Assembly: GCF_004405105.1 (NCBI RefSeq)
Contig: NZ_SORW01000012.1
Coordinates: 124,001 to 188,000 of the forward strand
DNA from: Jeotgalibacillus sp. R-1-5s-1
Lineage (GTDB): Bacteria > Bacillota > Bacilli > Bacillales > Jeotgalibacillaceae
DNA: 64,000 nucleotides
Reading direction: 5' to 3'
In this document: positions 53,723 to 62,468 of the stretch, in pieces
How the letters are laid out: every line of letters begins with the position of its first letter
How positions within the stretch are numbered: the stretch's first letter is position 1
Program-made: the position numbers and the translations under genes
The notes under the pieces: model-generated
Seen by the model: only the letters and a program-made list of their open reading frames with translations
Told to the model about the DNA's origin: nothing
The model's database searches: none

Positions 53723-54888
53723 TTATTTGCCGCCTTATATTGATTCAGCACATTTTTTTCTGTCTCAAGCCAAGCTTTAAGTGCCATCGATTCTTGTAAT
53801 TCCACATCATTCATACTGATCAACTGACCCTCTTCAATACTATTCTTAAAAACTGCATTTTCTAACAATCCAATTGGCAGATGTCCCTCATGGTCTCTGA
53901 TTCTGACTGCTTCCCCTCTGGCAACGAAACTTCCAATGCCGTGGTCAATTTTTTCACCCTTTTTTATCGTCTTTTTAGCAATTGTTCCTACACTTATAGA
54001 CGGTAAAAGAGAATTATTGAGCAGTACACTCCCACCGCTAACGACTCGGCGTATTGTCTTAATGATTTCAAGGTGACAAAGGTGAAAATTTTTAACTAGC
54101 GTGTAATAGGGTCCCGGACCGAGTTTTAAATACTCCAGAGCATCCCTCTGATTTTCTTCGTGTTCTGCAGTAATAAAAATGCCTGCTGGTCCTTTAGGAC
54201 ATAACACATAATCACTTATAGGAATTCCATGCTGTTTTGCCTTTTCAGCTAAATATGCACCGCCTGAACTGATATTTTCCGCCGATGGACCCAGGAGGCC
54301 ATCCTGAAATATATCTGCACCCAAGCCATTCGAGATCAGTGCCTGCTCGATCTGAACCTTAGTACCATCAGTGAAAGATGTAACTTTAGATAAACTCAAC
54401 TTGTTACGCTTACTCCAGTACATCATATCTTTATAGGCAGGATTCAAATTGATAAAGCCTTTAATATTGCCATAAACCAGGGGCTTAAATCCCATTTGAA
54501 CAATGTCCTCATAAAATGCGGCAATGCATCCAGGCTGATCACCTTCCGCTTCTGTTATAAACCCTTTCCCAGTTAAGTATGATCCTGAAATCACATGCAG
54601 TTCTGAGTTCATCGTGACAACTGGAAGACCTGCTTCGAAAGCTTTAAGTACAATTTCCGTACCATAAATCGGATCGCCCGTACATTCAACAATCAGATCT
54701 GAACGTTCTATTAATACATCCAATTCGTTTGTAAGCAGCTCTTTGTATGGGAAGTGATTAATATCATTCAGGTTTCGTCTCGTCAAGATGCTTGCAACGG
54801 TTACATCCTGTTGTAATTGAAGTGTCCTTATTAATCCTTCTGCAATAAACCCTGTTCCGGCGATCCCTATTCTTGTTTTTACATGCAT
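53719..54888 (-). CDS. homoserine-dehydrogenase-like NAD(P) oxidoreductase with SAF domain
   Basis: A 389-residue protein. The N-terminal Rossmann fold is RIGIAGTGFIAEGLIRTLQ near residue 6, with LIVECTGDPIYGTEIVLKA near 65 as in homoserine dehydrogenase and related enzymes. The C-terminal SAF domain holds VGTIAKKTIKKGEKIDHGIG near 315, as in sialic-acid synthase-like proteins. Members of this family appear in surface-polysaccharide and flagellar-glycosylation clusters, but the reaction is not known to me. GAGAGG precedes the ATG. It is linked to the following beta-helix gene by a 4-bp overlap. Confidence 0.8.
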   Translation of the reverse strand: MHVKTRIGIAGTGFIAEGLIRTLQLQQDVTVASILTRRNLNDINHFPYKELLTNELDVLIERSDLIVECTGDPIYGTEIVLKAFEAGLPVVTMNSELHVISGSYLTGKGFITEAEGDQPGCIAAFYEDIVQMGFKPLVYGNIKGFINLNPAYKDMMYWSKRNKLSLSKVTSFTDGTKVQIEQALISNGLGADIFQDGLLGPSAENISSGGAYLAEKAKQHGIPISDYVLCPKGPAGIFITAEHEENQRDALEYLKLGPGPYYTLVKNFHLCHLEIIKTIRRVVSGGSVLLNNSLLPSISVGTIAKKTIKKGEKIDHGIGSFVARGEAVRIRDHEGHLPIGLLENAVFKNSIEEGQLISMNDVELQESMALKAWLETEKNVLNQYKAANK

Positions 54889-54940
54889 TTGTTTTACACC
54901 TCTCAGTAAAGAAATAATGTGATTTTATTTTAATGAGCCG

Positions 54941-56332
54941 TTAAATTAACCTTTTTGCGAGCTTAATTCTCACGATCTCTCTTCTGACTAATCCGTATAT
55001 GCCTCTAAAATCAGCGTATCCTTTAACATTTAGTGCCTGATAAACAGAGTAAACAATATATAATTGTGACAGAACACCAGGTATCAAGAATCCCAGCGCC
55101 ACACCTGTACTGCCATAATGCAATCCCGCCCATGAAGCTGCACTCATGGAAGCAACACCTGTTAAGATCGTAACTATCATTAACTTTCTTTGAAAACCTG
55201 TCATCGCCAAAAGATTTGCTGCTGTTCCACTCCATATCGTGATCAAATGTTTTAAAGCCAATATGATCAAAATAATTACTCCGCTTCCGTACACTTCTGA
55301 ACCGAAGATAAGCCTTAATATGTTTTCACCTAAAAGCAGGAATATTATAAAAAGCAGAAAAGCCGGTACAAAGGCAAGTGCGGTCAAAACCCTAAGCATT
55401 TTTTCGAATTCTTTTATCTTCCCTGCGGCAAATTTACTAGCAATAATTGGTTGTATCACAGAATTTAATATAATAAATGGCATAGACATCAAAATAGCCA
55501 GCTTTGCTGCAGCACCATAGATAGCAATATCATGCGGACTTCCGATTATACTGATAATCCAGATATCAGCTTGTGTGATGAAAAAATAACTTAGGGCCGT
55601 GACCATGAGTGGCAATGTAACTGGAACCATTTTTGATAATGACACCGTTAATGCAATATCCTTATTCGAACTTGATCTTATAATTGAGAGCTTTTTAAGT
55701 AATATAATGAATCCAATGAGGTTTGATCCGGTAATAGATATAATCCAAAGTATTACCACATCCTGAATAGATATATTGATCCACCCTAATTGACTAGTTA
55801 ATGTCAGCATTGAAATAAAGATCATCGTTGATGCCAGCCCACCAAAGACAGTTGCGAGTTTGATTTCCTGAAACCCTCTGAAGGCCTCTCCGATAAGCAC
55901 TTGAAAGCCATTGGAAATCATCCAGAAAACTAAAACCAATGTTAAAGCCGACAAACCTTGAACATTGAAAACATACTTTTCAATTAGATCTGCACTGAAA
56001 TAATAGGTTACACTAACTGTCATAGATCCAGCTAAAGTTCCAAAGAAAGCAATTTTAACGATATACGATATGTTTCCTGGTTTGTTTTGAGCCAGATTAT
56101 TCGCTATAAATTTGACAATAGTCTGTTCAAAGCCTAGTGTGGATAAATAGGCCCCGAATAGAGCAATATTAAATATTAAAAAATATAGTCCCAATTCTTC
56201 TGTAAATAAAACCCTGGCGAGAGTGGCATTAATGACCAGTGTCATTATCGATGTTGAAAACTTACCAGCGAATGCCCACATCCCACCTGATCGAATCACC
56301 CTCTGATCGGCTGCCAATCTATTAGTTACCAA
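54941..56332 (-). CDS. polysaccharide flippase, Wzx type
   Basis: MATE/MOP-superfamily flippase of 463 residues with about 12-14 hydrophobic segments (for example LGLYFLIFNIALFGAYLSTL near 42, LMVTALSYFFITQADIWIIS near 228, LALKHLITIWSGTAANLLAM near 358). It moves lipid-linked repeat units to the outer face of the membrane. It begins at TTG 56332 with AGGTGG about nine bases upstream. It stands next to the Wzy-type polymerase, so this is a Wzx/Wzy-dependent cluster. Confidence 0.88.
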   Translation of the reverse strand: MVTNRLAADQRVIRSGGMWAFAGKFSTSIMTLVINATLARVLFTEELGLYFLIFNIALFGAYLSTLGFEQTIVKFIANNLAQNKPGNISYIVKIAFFGTLAGSMTVSVTYYFSADLIEKYVFNVQGLSALTLVLVFWMISNGFQVLIGEAFRGFQEIKLATVFGGLASTMIFISMLTLTSQLGWINISIQDVVILWIISITGSNLIGFIILLKKLSIIRSSSNKDIALTVSLSKMVPVTLPLMVTALSYFFITQADIWIISIIGSPHDIAIYGAAAKLAILMSMPFIILNSVIQPIIASKFAAGKIKEFEKMLRVLTALAFVPAFLLFIIFLLLGENILRLIFGSEVYGSGVIILIILALKHLITIWSGTAANLLAMTGFQRKLMIVTILTGVASMSAASWAGLHYGSTGVALGFLIPGVLSQLYIVYSVYQALNVKGYADFRGIYGLVRREIVRIKLAKRLI

Positions 56333-56345
56333 AACCGAACACCAC

Positions 56346-57635
56346 CTATTCAGCTTTCAACTTAATTAATTTCATCGCCTGCCAAGATTGCAATTCCATC
56401 TCCCCGAAATCCTTCTCGTTATGCTCAAGACTGCTTTTTACAGCCAACGTTCCAAGAATAAAGCATACATATATAGTTGTTGTTTGAAGGAGAGACGCGG
56501 TGAGAAATGAATAATTGATAAAAAGAGCAAGCGTTAATATTTTGTGATGTGTGATGGAAAAAAAGGTATAAATGATAAAAATAGTGAACAATAACCCTCC
56601 AAAAATGCCATATTCCACAAGCAATTTAATATAGGCAATCGGGTGAGCCGTAATATGCGAGGGAGACAATTCATCGAATGTATAATTGGCTGAATAATAC
56701 TCCTGAATACTCCCTGCCCCGTGGCCGAACAACACAACTGAAGCTTCTTCAGTCTTAAAAAACTCACCGTATGCCTGCCATGGTGCTATAAATCTCACAT
56801 GCCCACTGGTTCTTGGTGTATTAAATTCATTTAAACGGTCAACAAATACTTCACCGTACCCCTGATCAAAGAGAACAAAGATTGAGACACCACAAATGAG
56901 TGTGATTAAAAGAAATTGAACTGGTTTCATTTTGATCAGCAACGGTACTGCTACTACAGCAAGAATAATAAAACCTGTTCCTGAAAATGAGAGCAACATA
57001 CCAACAAAGAAGAGAAACATGATCATGAATCGTTTTTTTGTAACGAACTCGATGACTATACCAATTGCCAGCATTTTCGAAAAGAAAGAGGGTTCAAGCA
57101 TAAACATACCGTTAGCTTTAATGATTGGAGAATCGTATGACATTGGATTGAGAGTGTTGTAATCCTGAAGAATGAACTCTTTTGGTAAGGATTCAAGCGG
57201 GTCATAGAATCCTGCACCTGCGAATTGTGCTGCATACTGTATAATCCCAATAACTGCAATGATGATCATCATGATCTGGTAAGTTGAAAGAATATAGTCT
57301 AGACTTCCTTTTTTCTTATGAATAAACAATAGAGGGAGATAAAAAACAATCACAGATAATAACGAAGCTACGCCCACTGCTCTTAGTTCCATTAAGGAAT
57401 AAAGACTTACCAGACTGAGTCCGCTGATCGCGATTAAAAACCAAGTTAATCTTCTCTGATCTACCTCGATTGTATTAAGAACATAAAGAAAAACGATAGA
57501 GACAACCGAAAATAAAAAGACCGGGGAAAGCTGTATTTCACCAATGGTGATGGCGAACCTTTGCAAGAAAATAAGACTGAATAGTATTAAGAAAATGAAA
57601 AACTTATCTTTTGCGGTAATAGCTCCTTCCAACAC
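56346..57635 (-). CDS. O-antigen ligase/polymerase family protein, Wzy type
   Basis: Membrane protein of 429 residues with about ten helices (FLILFSLIFLQRFAITIG; LSVIVFYLPLLFIHKKKG; FMIMFLFFVGMLLSFSGTGF). The large extracellular loop near residues 270-325 with FGHGAGSIQEYYSANYTF is typical of Wzy/WaaL proteins. It should polymerise lipid-linked repeats. GTG start at 57635 with AGGAGG eight bases upstream. It follows the GT2 gene by 21 bp. Confidence 0.85.
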   Translation of the reverse strand: MLEGAITAKDKFFIFLILFSLIFLQRFAITIGEIQLSPVFLFSVVSIVFLYVLNTIEVDQRRLTWFLIAISGLSLVSLYSLMELRAVGVASLLSVIVFYLPLLFIHKKKGSLDYILSTYQIMMIIIAVIGIIQYAAQFAGAGFYDPLESLPKEFILQDYNTLNPMSYDSPIIKANGMFMLEPSFFSKMLAIGIVIEFVTKKRFMIMFLFFVGMLLSFSGTGFIILAVVAVPLLIKMKPVQFLLITLICGVSIFVLFDQGYGEVFVDRLNEFNTPRTSGHVRFIAPWQAYGEFFKTEEASVVLFGHGAGSIQEYYSANYTFDELSPSHITAHPIAYIKLLVEYGIFGGLLFTIFIIYTFFSITHHKILTLALFINYSFLTASLLQTTTIYVCFILGTLAVKSSLEHNEKDFGEMELQSWQAMKLIKLKAE

Positions 57636-57656
57636 GCTTATCCCCTCCTTCTCACT

Positions 57657-58583
57657 TTATTCGGAAAACTGTCCTATCTGGTTTGTAACGCCATGCCATG
57701 CTCCTATGAAAATCATTTTGCTTCTTTTTAGTTTATTATCCTTTCGAAGTACATAGAGCAGATGAAACTTCACGATCCTGTACGTCATGTACATTAAGGC
57801 AATAAATTTATATTTAGGGTTATTTCTCGTTACAAAAAGATATCCATTCCGCATCAGATAGTATGCATAATAGGGTGAGAGTTCTTCAGACTTTGTTGAG
57901 CTGGACTCTTTATGATAAATCAAAGAATCAGGGACATAGATAATCTTCATACCTGCTTTTTTCACTTTTAGATTCCAATCCGTGTCTTCGTAGTAGATAA
58001 AATAATCTTCCTCCAGCCAACCGATTATTTCTAATAGCTCTCTTCTAAACAACATGCTGCACCCTACTACAAAATCAACTTCTTTTTTGATATTGAATTT
58101 TTCCTGTTCATGTTGATCAATCCCGTATGGTTTGCTGGTACCTAAATATTGATTAATTGAACCTCCTGCAAACCATACAAGATTGTTATTCATATTAATG
58201 ATCTTTGATCCTACAATGCCTATTTGACGGTCTGACTGCATTTCCTCAACCAATTTTTGCAATGAATCCGGATCTGCAATCGTATCGTTGTTTAACATCC
58301 ATAAATATTGATAACCCTTTTCATACGCTGCTTTAAATCCAATATTATTACCACCAGCACATCCCATATTTTTTCCTGATTGAATCATGGTTAGTGGGAG
58401 GTTGAAGACTCCTGAGATTTCATCAGCTTTCAACCGTTCCCATGATTGATCCTTAGAGTCATTGTCTACCACAAACACATGAAAGTTTCTGTAATTAAGA
58501 TTTTCTAAAGAGCGGAGACAATCAACTGTGTCGTGATACGCATTCCAATTTAACAGGATTATTGCGACAGACGGATCACTCAC
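57657..58583 (-). CDS. GT2 glycosyltransferase, rhamnosyltransferase-like
   Basis: Family 2 glycosyltransferase of 308 residues, membrane-associated. SVAIILLNWNAYHDTVDCLR at residue 5, VFVVDNDSKDQSWERL near 36, and the metal-binding LWMLNNDTIADPDS near 94 form the GT-A core, and WLEEDYFIYYEDTDWNLKVK near 195 is the ED-type catalytic region (WbbL-like). The neighbours make dTDP-L-rhamnose, so rhamnosyl transfer is inferred. GTG start with GAGGTG eight bases upstream. Confidence 0.9.
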   Translation of the reverse strand: MSDPSVAIILLNWNAYHDTVDCLRSLENLNYRNFHVFVVDNDSKDQSWERLKADEISGVFNLPLTMIQSGKNMGCAGGNNIGFKAAYEKGYQYLWMLNNDTIADPDSLQKLVEEMQSDRQIGIVGSKIINMNNNLVWFAGGSINQYLGTSKPYGIDQHEQEKFNIKKEVDFVVGCSMLFRRELLEIIGWLEEDYFIYYEDTDWNLKVKKAGMKIIYVPDSLIYHKESSSTKSEELSPYYAYYLMRNGYLFVTRNNPKYKFIALMYMTYRIVKFHLLYVLRKDNKLKRSKMIFIGAWHGVTNQIGQFSE

Positions 58584-58627
58584 TGAACATTCACCTCATT
58601 TCACTAAGCGTTTCTTATTAAGAACAA

Positions 58628-59407
58628 TCAGAGCGTCGCAACTTTCAGCTGTTTTGATACAGCCGGCATTGTTTCTTCTGCATCCTTCAAATCGATCACA
58701 ATATTTTCTACTATTTTATTTGCCCTTGCGAGTGATTCATGTGTTCCAGCATCAATCCAATCACCATCAACTACACCAAACTGCAGCTCATTCATTTTAA
58801 TATAAGCATTATTGACATCTGTAATTTCTAACTCTCCTCTTCCTGAAGGGTGAAGTGTTTTAATAATGTTAAACACTCTGGAGTCATACATATAAAATCC
58901 GGTAACCGCGTAATTCGACTTTGGCTTAACAGGTTTTTCCTCAATCGAAACAATGTGATCATCATTCACTTCTGCAACACCGAATCGTTCAGGATCACTA
59001 ACTTCCTTCATCAGTATTTTTGCACCTCTGCCTTTTTTGATAAAATCCATAACATAAGGCGAAATATCCGAAGTGAAAATATTGTCACCCAGAATAACTG
59101 CCATCAAGTCATTTCCTACAAATTCCTCAGCAAGATCTAACGCCTCAGCAATACCTCCTGCCTGATCCTGTACCCTGTATGTCAGTTTCAATCCCATTTC
59201 ACATCCGCTTCCAAGAAGATTAATAATATCTCCCGCATGATGTCTTCCAGTTACGATCATAATGTCTCTAATACCAGCCTGTTTTAATTTTGCGATAGAG
59301 TAAAAAATCATTGGGTATTTACCTACTGGCAGCAGATGCTTATTTGTCACTTTTGTTAATGGATTTAACCTGGAACCCGTTCCACCTGCTAGAATAATTC
59401 CTTTCAT
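58628..59407 (-). CDS. rmlA: glucose-1-phosphate thymidylyltransferase
   Basis: Enzyme of 259 residues making dTDP-glucose, first step to dTDP-rhamnose. KGIILAGGTGSRLNPLTKVT is the nucleotidyltransferase loop, then KHLLPVGKYPMIFYSIAKLK, and AVILGDNIFTSDISPYVMDF near 103 gives the metal aspartate. VDGDWIDAGTHESLARANKI near 220 is conserved. It belongs to the short SpsI-like class rather than the 290-residue RfbA class. The frame opens at 59446; ATG 59407 has AAAGGAG before it. It is separated from the other rml genes by the cps genes. Confidence 0.9.
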   Translation of the reverse strand: MKGIILAGGTGSRLNPLTKVTNKHLLPVGKYPMIFYSIAKLKQAGIRDIMIVTGRHHAGDIINLLGSGCEMGLKLTYRVQDQAGGIAEALDLAEEFVGNDLMAVILGDNIFTSDISPYVMDFIKKGRGAKILMKEVSDPERFGVAEVNDDHIVSIEEKPVKPKSNYAVTGFYMYDSRVFNIIKTLHPSGRGELEITDVNNAYIKMNELQFGVVDGDWIDAGTHESLARANKIVENIVIDLKDAEETMPAVSKQLKVATL

Positions 59408-59451
59408 GTAAATCACTCCTTTTGTTTTATTCTTAATAAAGAACAAAAAGT

Positions 59452-60129
59452 TTAAAAAAAATGTGACTTCTTGATTTTTTTATTGTCCCGACCAATGACT
59501 CCAATAAAGCGTGAACCTCCAGCCTCTAAATTTTTTTTCGCCTTGAGCGCTTTTTCTTTTTTGGTCTTTCCAAATCTGATGACCATAATAGAAGCATCTG
59601 AACTGCTTGATATTATTTGCGCATTTGCATTCTCAACAATTGAAGGACAATCGATTATGATCAGATCATATATTTGTTTATATTTATTGAACAAAGAAAT
59701 CAATTCTTCTGTTATTATGTCGACTCCTATTTTATGTGAACCGGCAGTTAGAATATTTAAGCCTTCCACTGAAGTCGGAATGACAAATTCGTTTGCTTTT
59801 ATGTGTGGATCTAGCAAAATATCTGTCAATCCATGCAGGTTTTTCTTTCCGAAAAACAAATGAATTTCGGGATTTCGTATATTTCCGTCTATTAATAAAA
59901 CTTTTATTCCTTTCTGTGCCATTACCACGCCGATATTTACTACGGCCGTTGTCGTACCATGCCCTCTACCTGAGGATGTTACAGCAAGTATTTTCATTGG
60001 TGAACTTTTTGACAAAAACTCAATATGTGTTCTGATTACCTTATACTGCTCACTTTGTGGGGCATATGGCTGCTGTTGTGCCATGATATATTTTTTTTCT
60101 AATTTTTTCTTTTTTAGCAAGATGCTCAT
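59452..60129 (-). CDS. CpsD/YwqD-like BY-kinase homologue with degenerate Walker A
   Basis: A 225-residue protein of the bacterial tyrosine kinase family, partner of the CpsC-type membrane protein just upstream (4-bp overlap). It keeps SEQYKVIRTHIEFLSKSS near residue 27, Walker A' in KVLLIDGNIRNPEIH near 74 and Walker B in DLIIIDCPSI near 155. Walker A reads TSSGRGHGTTTAVVN: the lysine of GxGKST/GEGKST is a threonine (codon ACG at about 59970). The C-terminus (NKKIKKSHFF) has no tyrosine cluster. It is therefore probably unable to phosphorylate itself, a pseudokinase or structural partner. Confidence 0.85.
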   Translation of the reverse strand: MSILLKKKKLEKKYIMAQQQPYAPQSEQYKVIRTHIEFLSKSSPMKILAVTSSGRGHGTTTAVVNIGVVMAQKGIKVLLIDGNIRNPEIHLFFGKKNLHGLTDILLDPHIKANEFVIPTSVEGLNILTAGSHKIGVDIITEELISLFNKYKQIYDLIIIDCPSIVENANAQIISSSSDASIMVIRFGKTKKEKALKAKKNLEAGGSRFIGVIGRDNKKIKKSHFF

Positions 60130-60875
60130 TTTACCTCCCTCCCAAGATCTTTATAGGCGGAATACACAACTTGTTTTTCTTTTACTTCCAATGATCCTTT
60201 CAGCACTTTACGTTTCTCTTTTGAAATTGTACCAATCATTGGTCTTTCAAAAAGGAGTAATGCTTCTTTTTCAGAGTCAATGGTTGTACTGAAAAGCTTT
60301 CTTAAGAATGCAATTGAAAGACCGACACTCACACCTGTAACAATACCTACAACAATGAATAGCACCAAACCGGGACTCGTAGACTCGACGTTCTCTTTTA
60401 TTTCAGCTGGAGGGAAGAGCATCACATTATCAATCATCATAATTTCTTTTACCTTGTCCTGAAATACGGTCGCTGTTACGTTTACTACTTGAACAGCCCT
60501 CTCATAATCAGAATCTTTTACTGTTATCGTGATTACCTGAGATTCATTTTTACTTGATACATCAATTTGCTTCTCCAAATCTTTTACAGGCATCTGGAGG
60601 TTTAAATCATTAATAACCTGTTCCAGAACAACGTCTGAATAAATAAAATCGCTATACGTATTTGCGTACTGGAAATTAGTCATGACCGTGTTGTAATCAA
60701 GTTGCTCTGCATTATTATTTACAACAATCTTTCTGGATGCTTCGTATGTGGGGTTAACCAGATATAAAGAAATTAACCCTCCGAGCAATGCAAAAATCAA
60801 ACCCATTATTACAATAAAAAAAATTCGACTTTTTATAACTGACCAAAATTCTCTGATTTTAAGTGACTGCTCCAC
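60126..60875 (-). CDS. Wzz/CpsC-type chain-length regulator and kinase activator
   Basis: A 249-residue membrane protein with helices near 18-38 (IFFIVIMGLIFALLGGLISL) and 177-197 (GLVLFIVVGIVTGVSVGLSI) enclosing an extracellular domain. TYEASRKIVVNN after the first helix is the Wzz start, and FLRKLFSTTIDSEKEALLLF after the second is the cytoplasmic activator tail. GTG start at 60875, AAAGGGG upstream. In the B. subtilis EpsA-EpsB pair the equivalent activates its kinase; the partner here lacks a key residue. Confidence 0.9.
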   Translation of the reverse strand: MEQSLKIREFWSVIKSRIFFIVIMGLIFALLGGLISLYLVNPTYEASRKIVVNNNAEQLDYNTVMTNFQYANTYSDFIYSDVVLEQVINDLNLQMPVKDLEKQIDVSSKNESQVITITVKDSDYERAVQVVNVTATVFQDKVKEIMMIDNVMLFPPAEIKENVESTSPGLVLFIVVGIVTGVSVGLSIAFLRKLFSTTIDSEKEALLLFERPMIGTISKEKRKVLKGSLEVKEKQVVYSAYKDLGREVK

Positions 60876-60876
60876 G

Positions 60877-61584
60877 TTAGTAGGCCCCTTTTCTCTTCAA
60901 AACATAAAATATGCTTTTTACTAGGATTTTCACATCCAGTGTAAGAGATTGATGGTAAACATAATATAGCTCAATATTTACACGTTCCGGGTAACCTATT
61001 TCACTTCTTCCACACACTTGCCAGTACCCTGTAACGCCAGGAGCAACTGTTAAAAATTCATCCGAGCGCTCTCCATACTTTTTGAGCTCTTCTTCAACAA
61101 TCGGTCTTGGGCCTACCAGACTCATTTCTCCTTTTAATACATTTATGAGTTGAGGCAATTCATCCAGGCTGGTCTTTCTGAGAAATTTACCAATCCGTGT
61201 AATTCTAGGATCGTCTTCAGGTTCAAGTTTAAAGTTGTTTTCGAGATATTTTTTATAAAGGATCTCATTATTTTTTAAATATTCTTCTGCATTCATGATC
61301 ATGGAACGGAACTTATAAATATAAAATTCCTGCCCACTCTTACCCAGTCTTCTTTGCTTAAAAAACACCGGCCCTTTTCCTTGTCCAAATAGGTAGGTTG
61401 CTGCGATGCAAATCAAAAGCGGTGACAGGACAATTAGTCCGAATAGTGCACCGGTAACATCGATCATCCTTTTAATAAAAAGATATAGTTTGTGTTTATT
61501 TAACACATGAAAATTTTTATTGACCGGAGACTTATAAGGAACAGCCAACTGTCCTGGCACTTCCCTCTCTCTGTTCACTCTCAT
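60877..61584 (-). CDS. undecaprenyl-phosphate sugar-1-phosphate transferase
   Basis: Priming enzyme of about 235 residues that starts polysaccharide repeats on the carrier lipid. It has one N-terminal membrane hairpin around GALFGLIVLSPLLICIAATY near 50, preceded by KRMIDVTG, then the catalytic domain: GPVFFKQRRLGKSGQEFYIY near 75, KFRSMIMNAE, LRKTSLDELPQLINVLKGEM near 145, SLVGPRP, GVTGYWQVCGRSE near 190. The frame opens upstream at 61659, inside rmlD; ATG 61584 has AGAGGGTGA upstream. It is followed immediately by cpsC. Confidence 0.93.
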   Translation of the reverse strand: MRVNREREVPGQLAVPYKSPVNKNFHVLNKHKLYLFIKRMIDVTGALFGLIVLSPLLICIAATYLFGQGKGPVFFKQRRLGKSGQEFYIYKFRSMIMNAEEYLKNNEILYKKYLENNFKLEPEDDPRITRIGKFLRKTSLDELPQLINVLKGEMSLVGPRPIVEEELKKYGERSDEFLTVAPGVTGYWQVCGRSEIGYPERVNIELYYVYHQSLTLDVKILVKSIFYVLKRKGAY

Positions 61585-61607
61585 AGTTTTCACCCTCTCT
61601 ATTTGTC

Positions 61608-62468
61608 TTACGAAGAAATTAAATAATGAGTTAGAAAGTCTTCGAGCGCATTGCTCCAATGCCTGATTTCTTCAAAGCCGTTGCCTTTCCATTTACCATG
61701 TTCAAGTATTGAATATTCAGGTCGTTTAGCAGGACTTTTAAATTCTTCCGTTTTACATGGAACAACGGTTACTTCTTTATCTGCAAGCTCAAATATTTTC
61801 TTTGCGAATTCATACCAGGAGCAGCTCCCTGAATTTGACAAATGGTACGTGCCATATTTATCAGTCATGATCAGCTTTGCGATAGCCTCTGCAAGATCAC
61901 CAGTATAAGTAGGCGAACCGAACTGGTCATCTACGACTGTTACTTTCTGTAAACGATCACCCGCTTCCAGCATTTTTTTTACAAAATTATTGCCAAACTG
62001 ACCATATAGCCATGATGTTCGAACAATGAAAAAGTCCTCCAGAATCTCTTTAACGTATTTTTCTCCTTCCAGCTTTGATTGTCCGTAAACGCTTAGGGGT
62101 GAAGGCTCTGTATCTTCAGGGATTGGACTTCTTGATGCACCATTGAATATATAATCCGTACTTACATACACGAGCTTTGCTTTAATTTCATGAACTGCAA
62201 GAGCTACATTTTTCGTTCCAGCTCCATTAACCTTAAATGCTTCTTCCTGCTCATTTTCAGCATTATTCACGTCTGTATATGCGGCTGCGTGAATCACGAC
62301 ATCAGGGCTATATTTTTTGAAAGTATTTAAAACGTCTTCTGATATTGTTATATCGAGTTGCTGTCTTCCAAGCCCAATAACCTGATGCCCTGCTTTTTCA
62401 AGAACATGGTATATTTCCTTCCCTAACTGTCCTCTGCTTCCCGTAACTAACACTTTTAATGTGTCCAT
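61608..62468 (-). CDS. rmlD: dTDP-4-dehydrorhamnose reductase
   Basis: SDR of 286 residues giving dTDP-L-rhamnose. KVLVTGSRGQLGKEIYHVLE near residue 5 is the NAD(P) loop, HAAAYTDVNNAENE near 63, KLVYVSTDYIFNGASRSPIP near 95, and YGQSKLEGE (YxxxK) near 130 are diagnostic. The start overlaps the 3' end of rmlB by 13 bp. Confidence 0.94.
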   Translation of the reverse strand: MDTLKVLVTGSRGQLGKEIYHVLEKAGHQVIGLGRQQLDITISEDVLNTFKKYSPDVVIHAAAYTDVNNAENEQEEAFKVNGAGTKNVALAVHEIKAKLVYVSTDYIFNGASRSPIPEDTEPSPLSVYGQSKLEGEKYVKEILEDFFIVRTSWLYGQFGNNFVKKMLEAGDRLQKVTVVDDQFGSPTYTGDLAEAIAKLIMTDKYGTYHLSNSGSCSWYEFAKKIFELADKEVTVVPCKTEEFKSPAKRPEYSILEHGKWKGNGFEEIRHWSNALEDFLTHYLISS

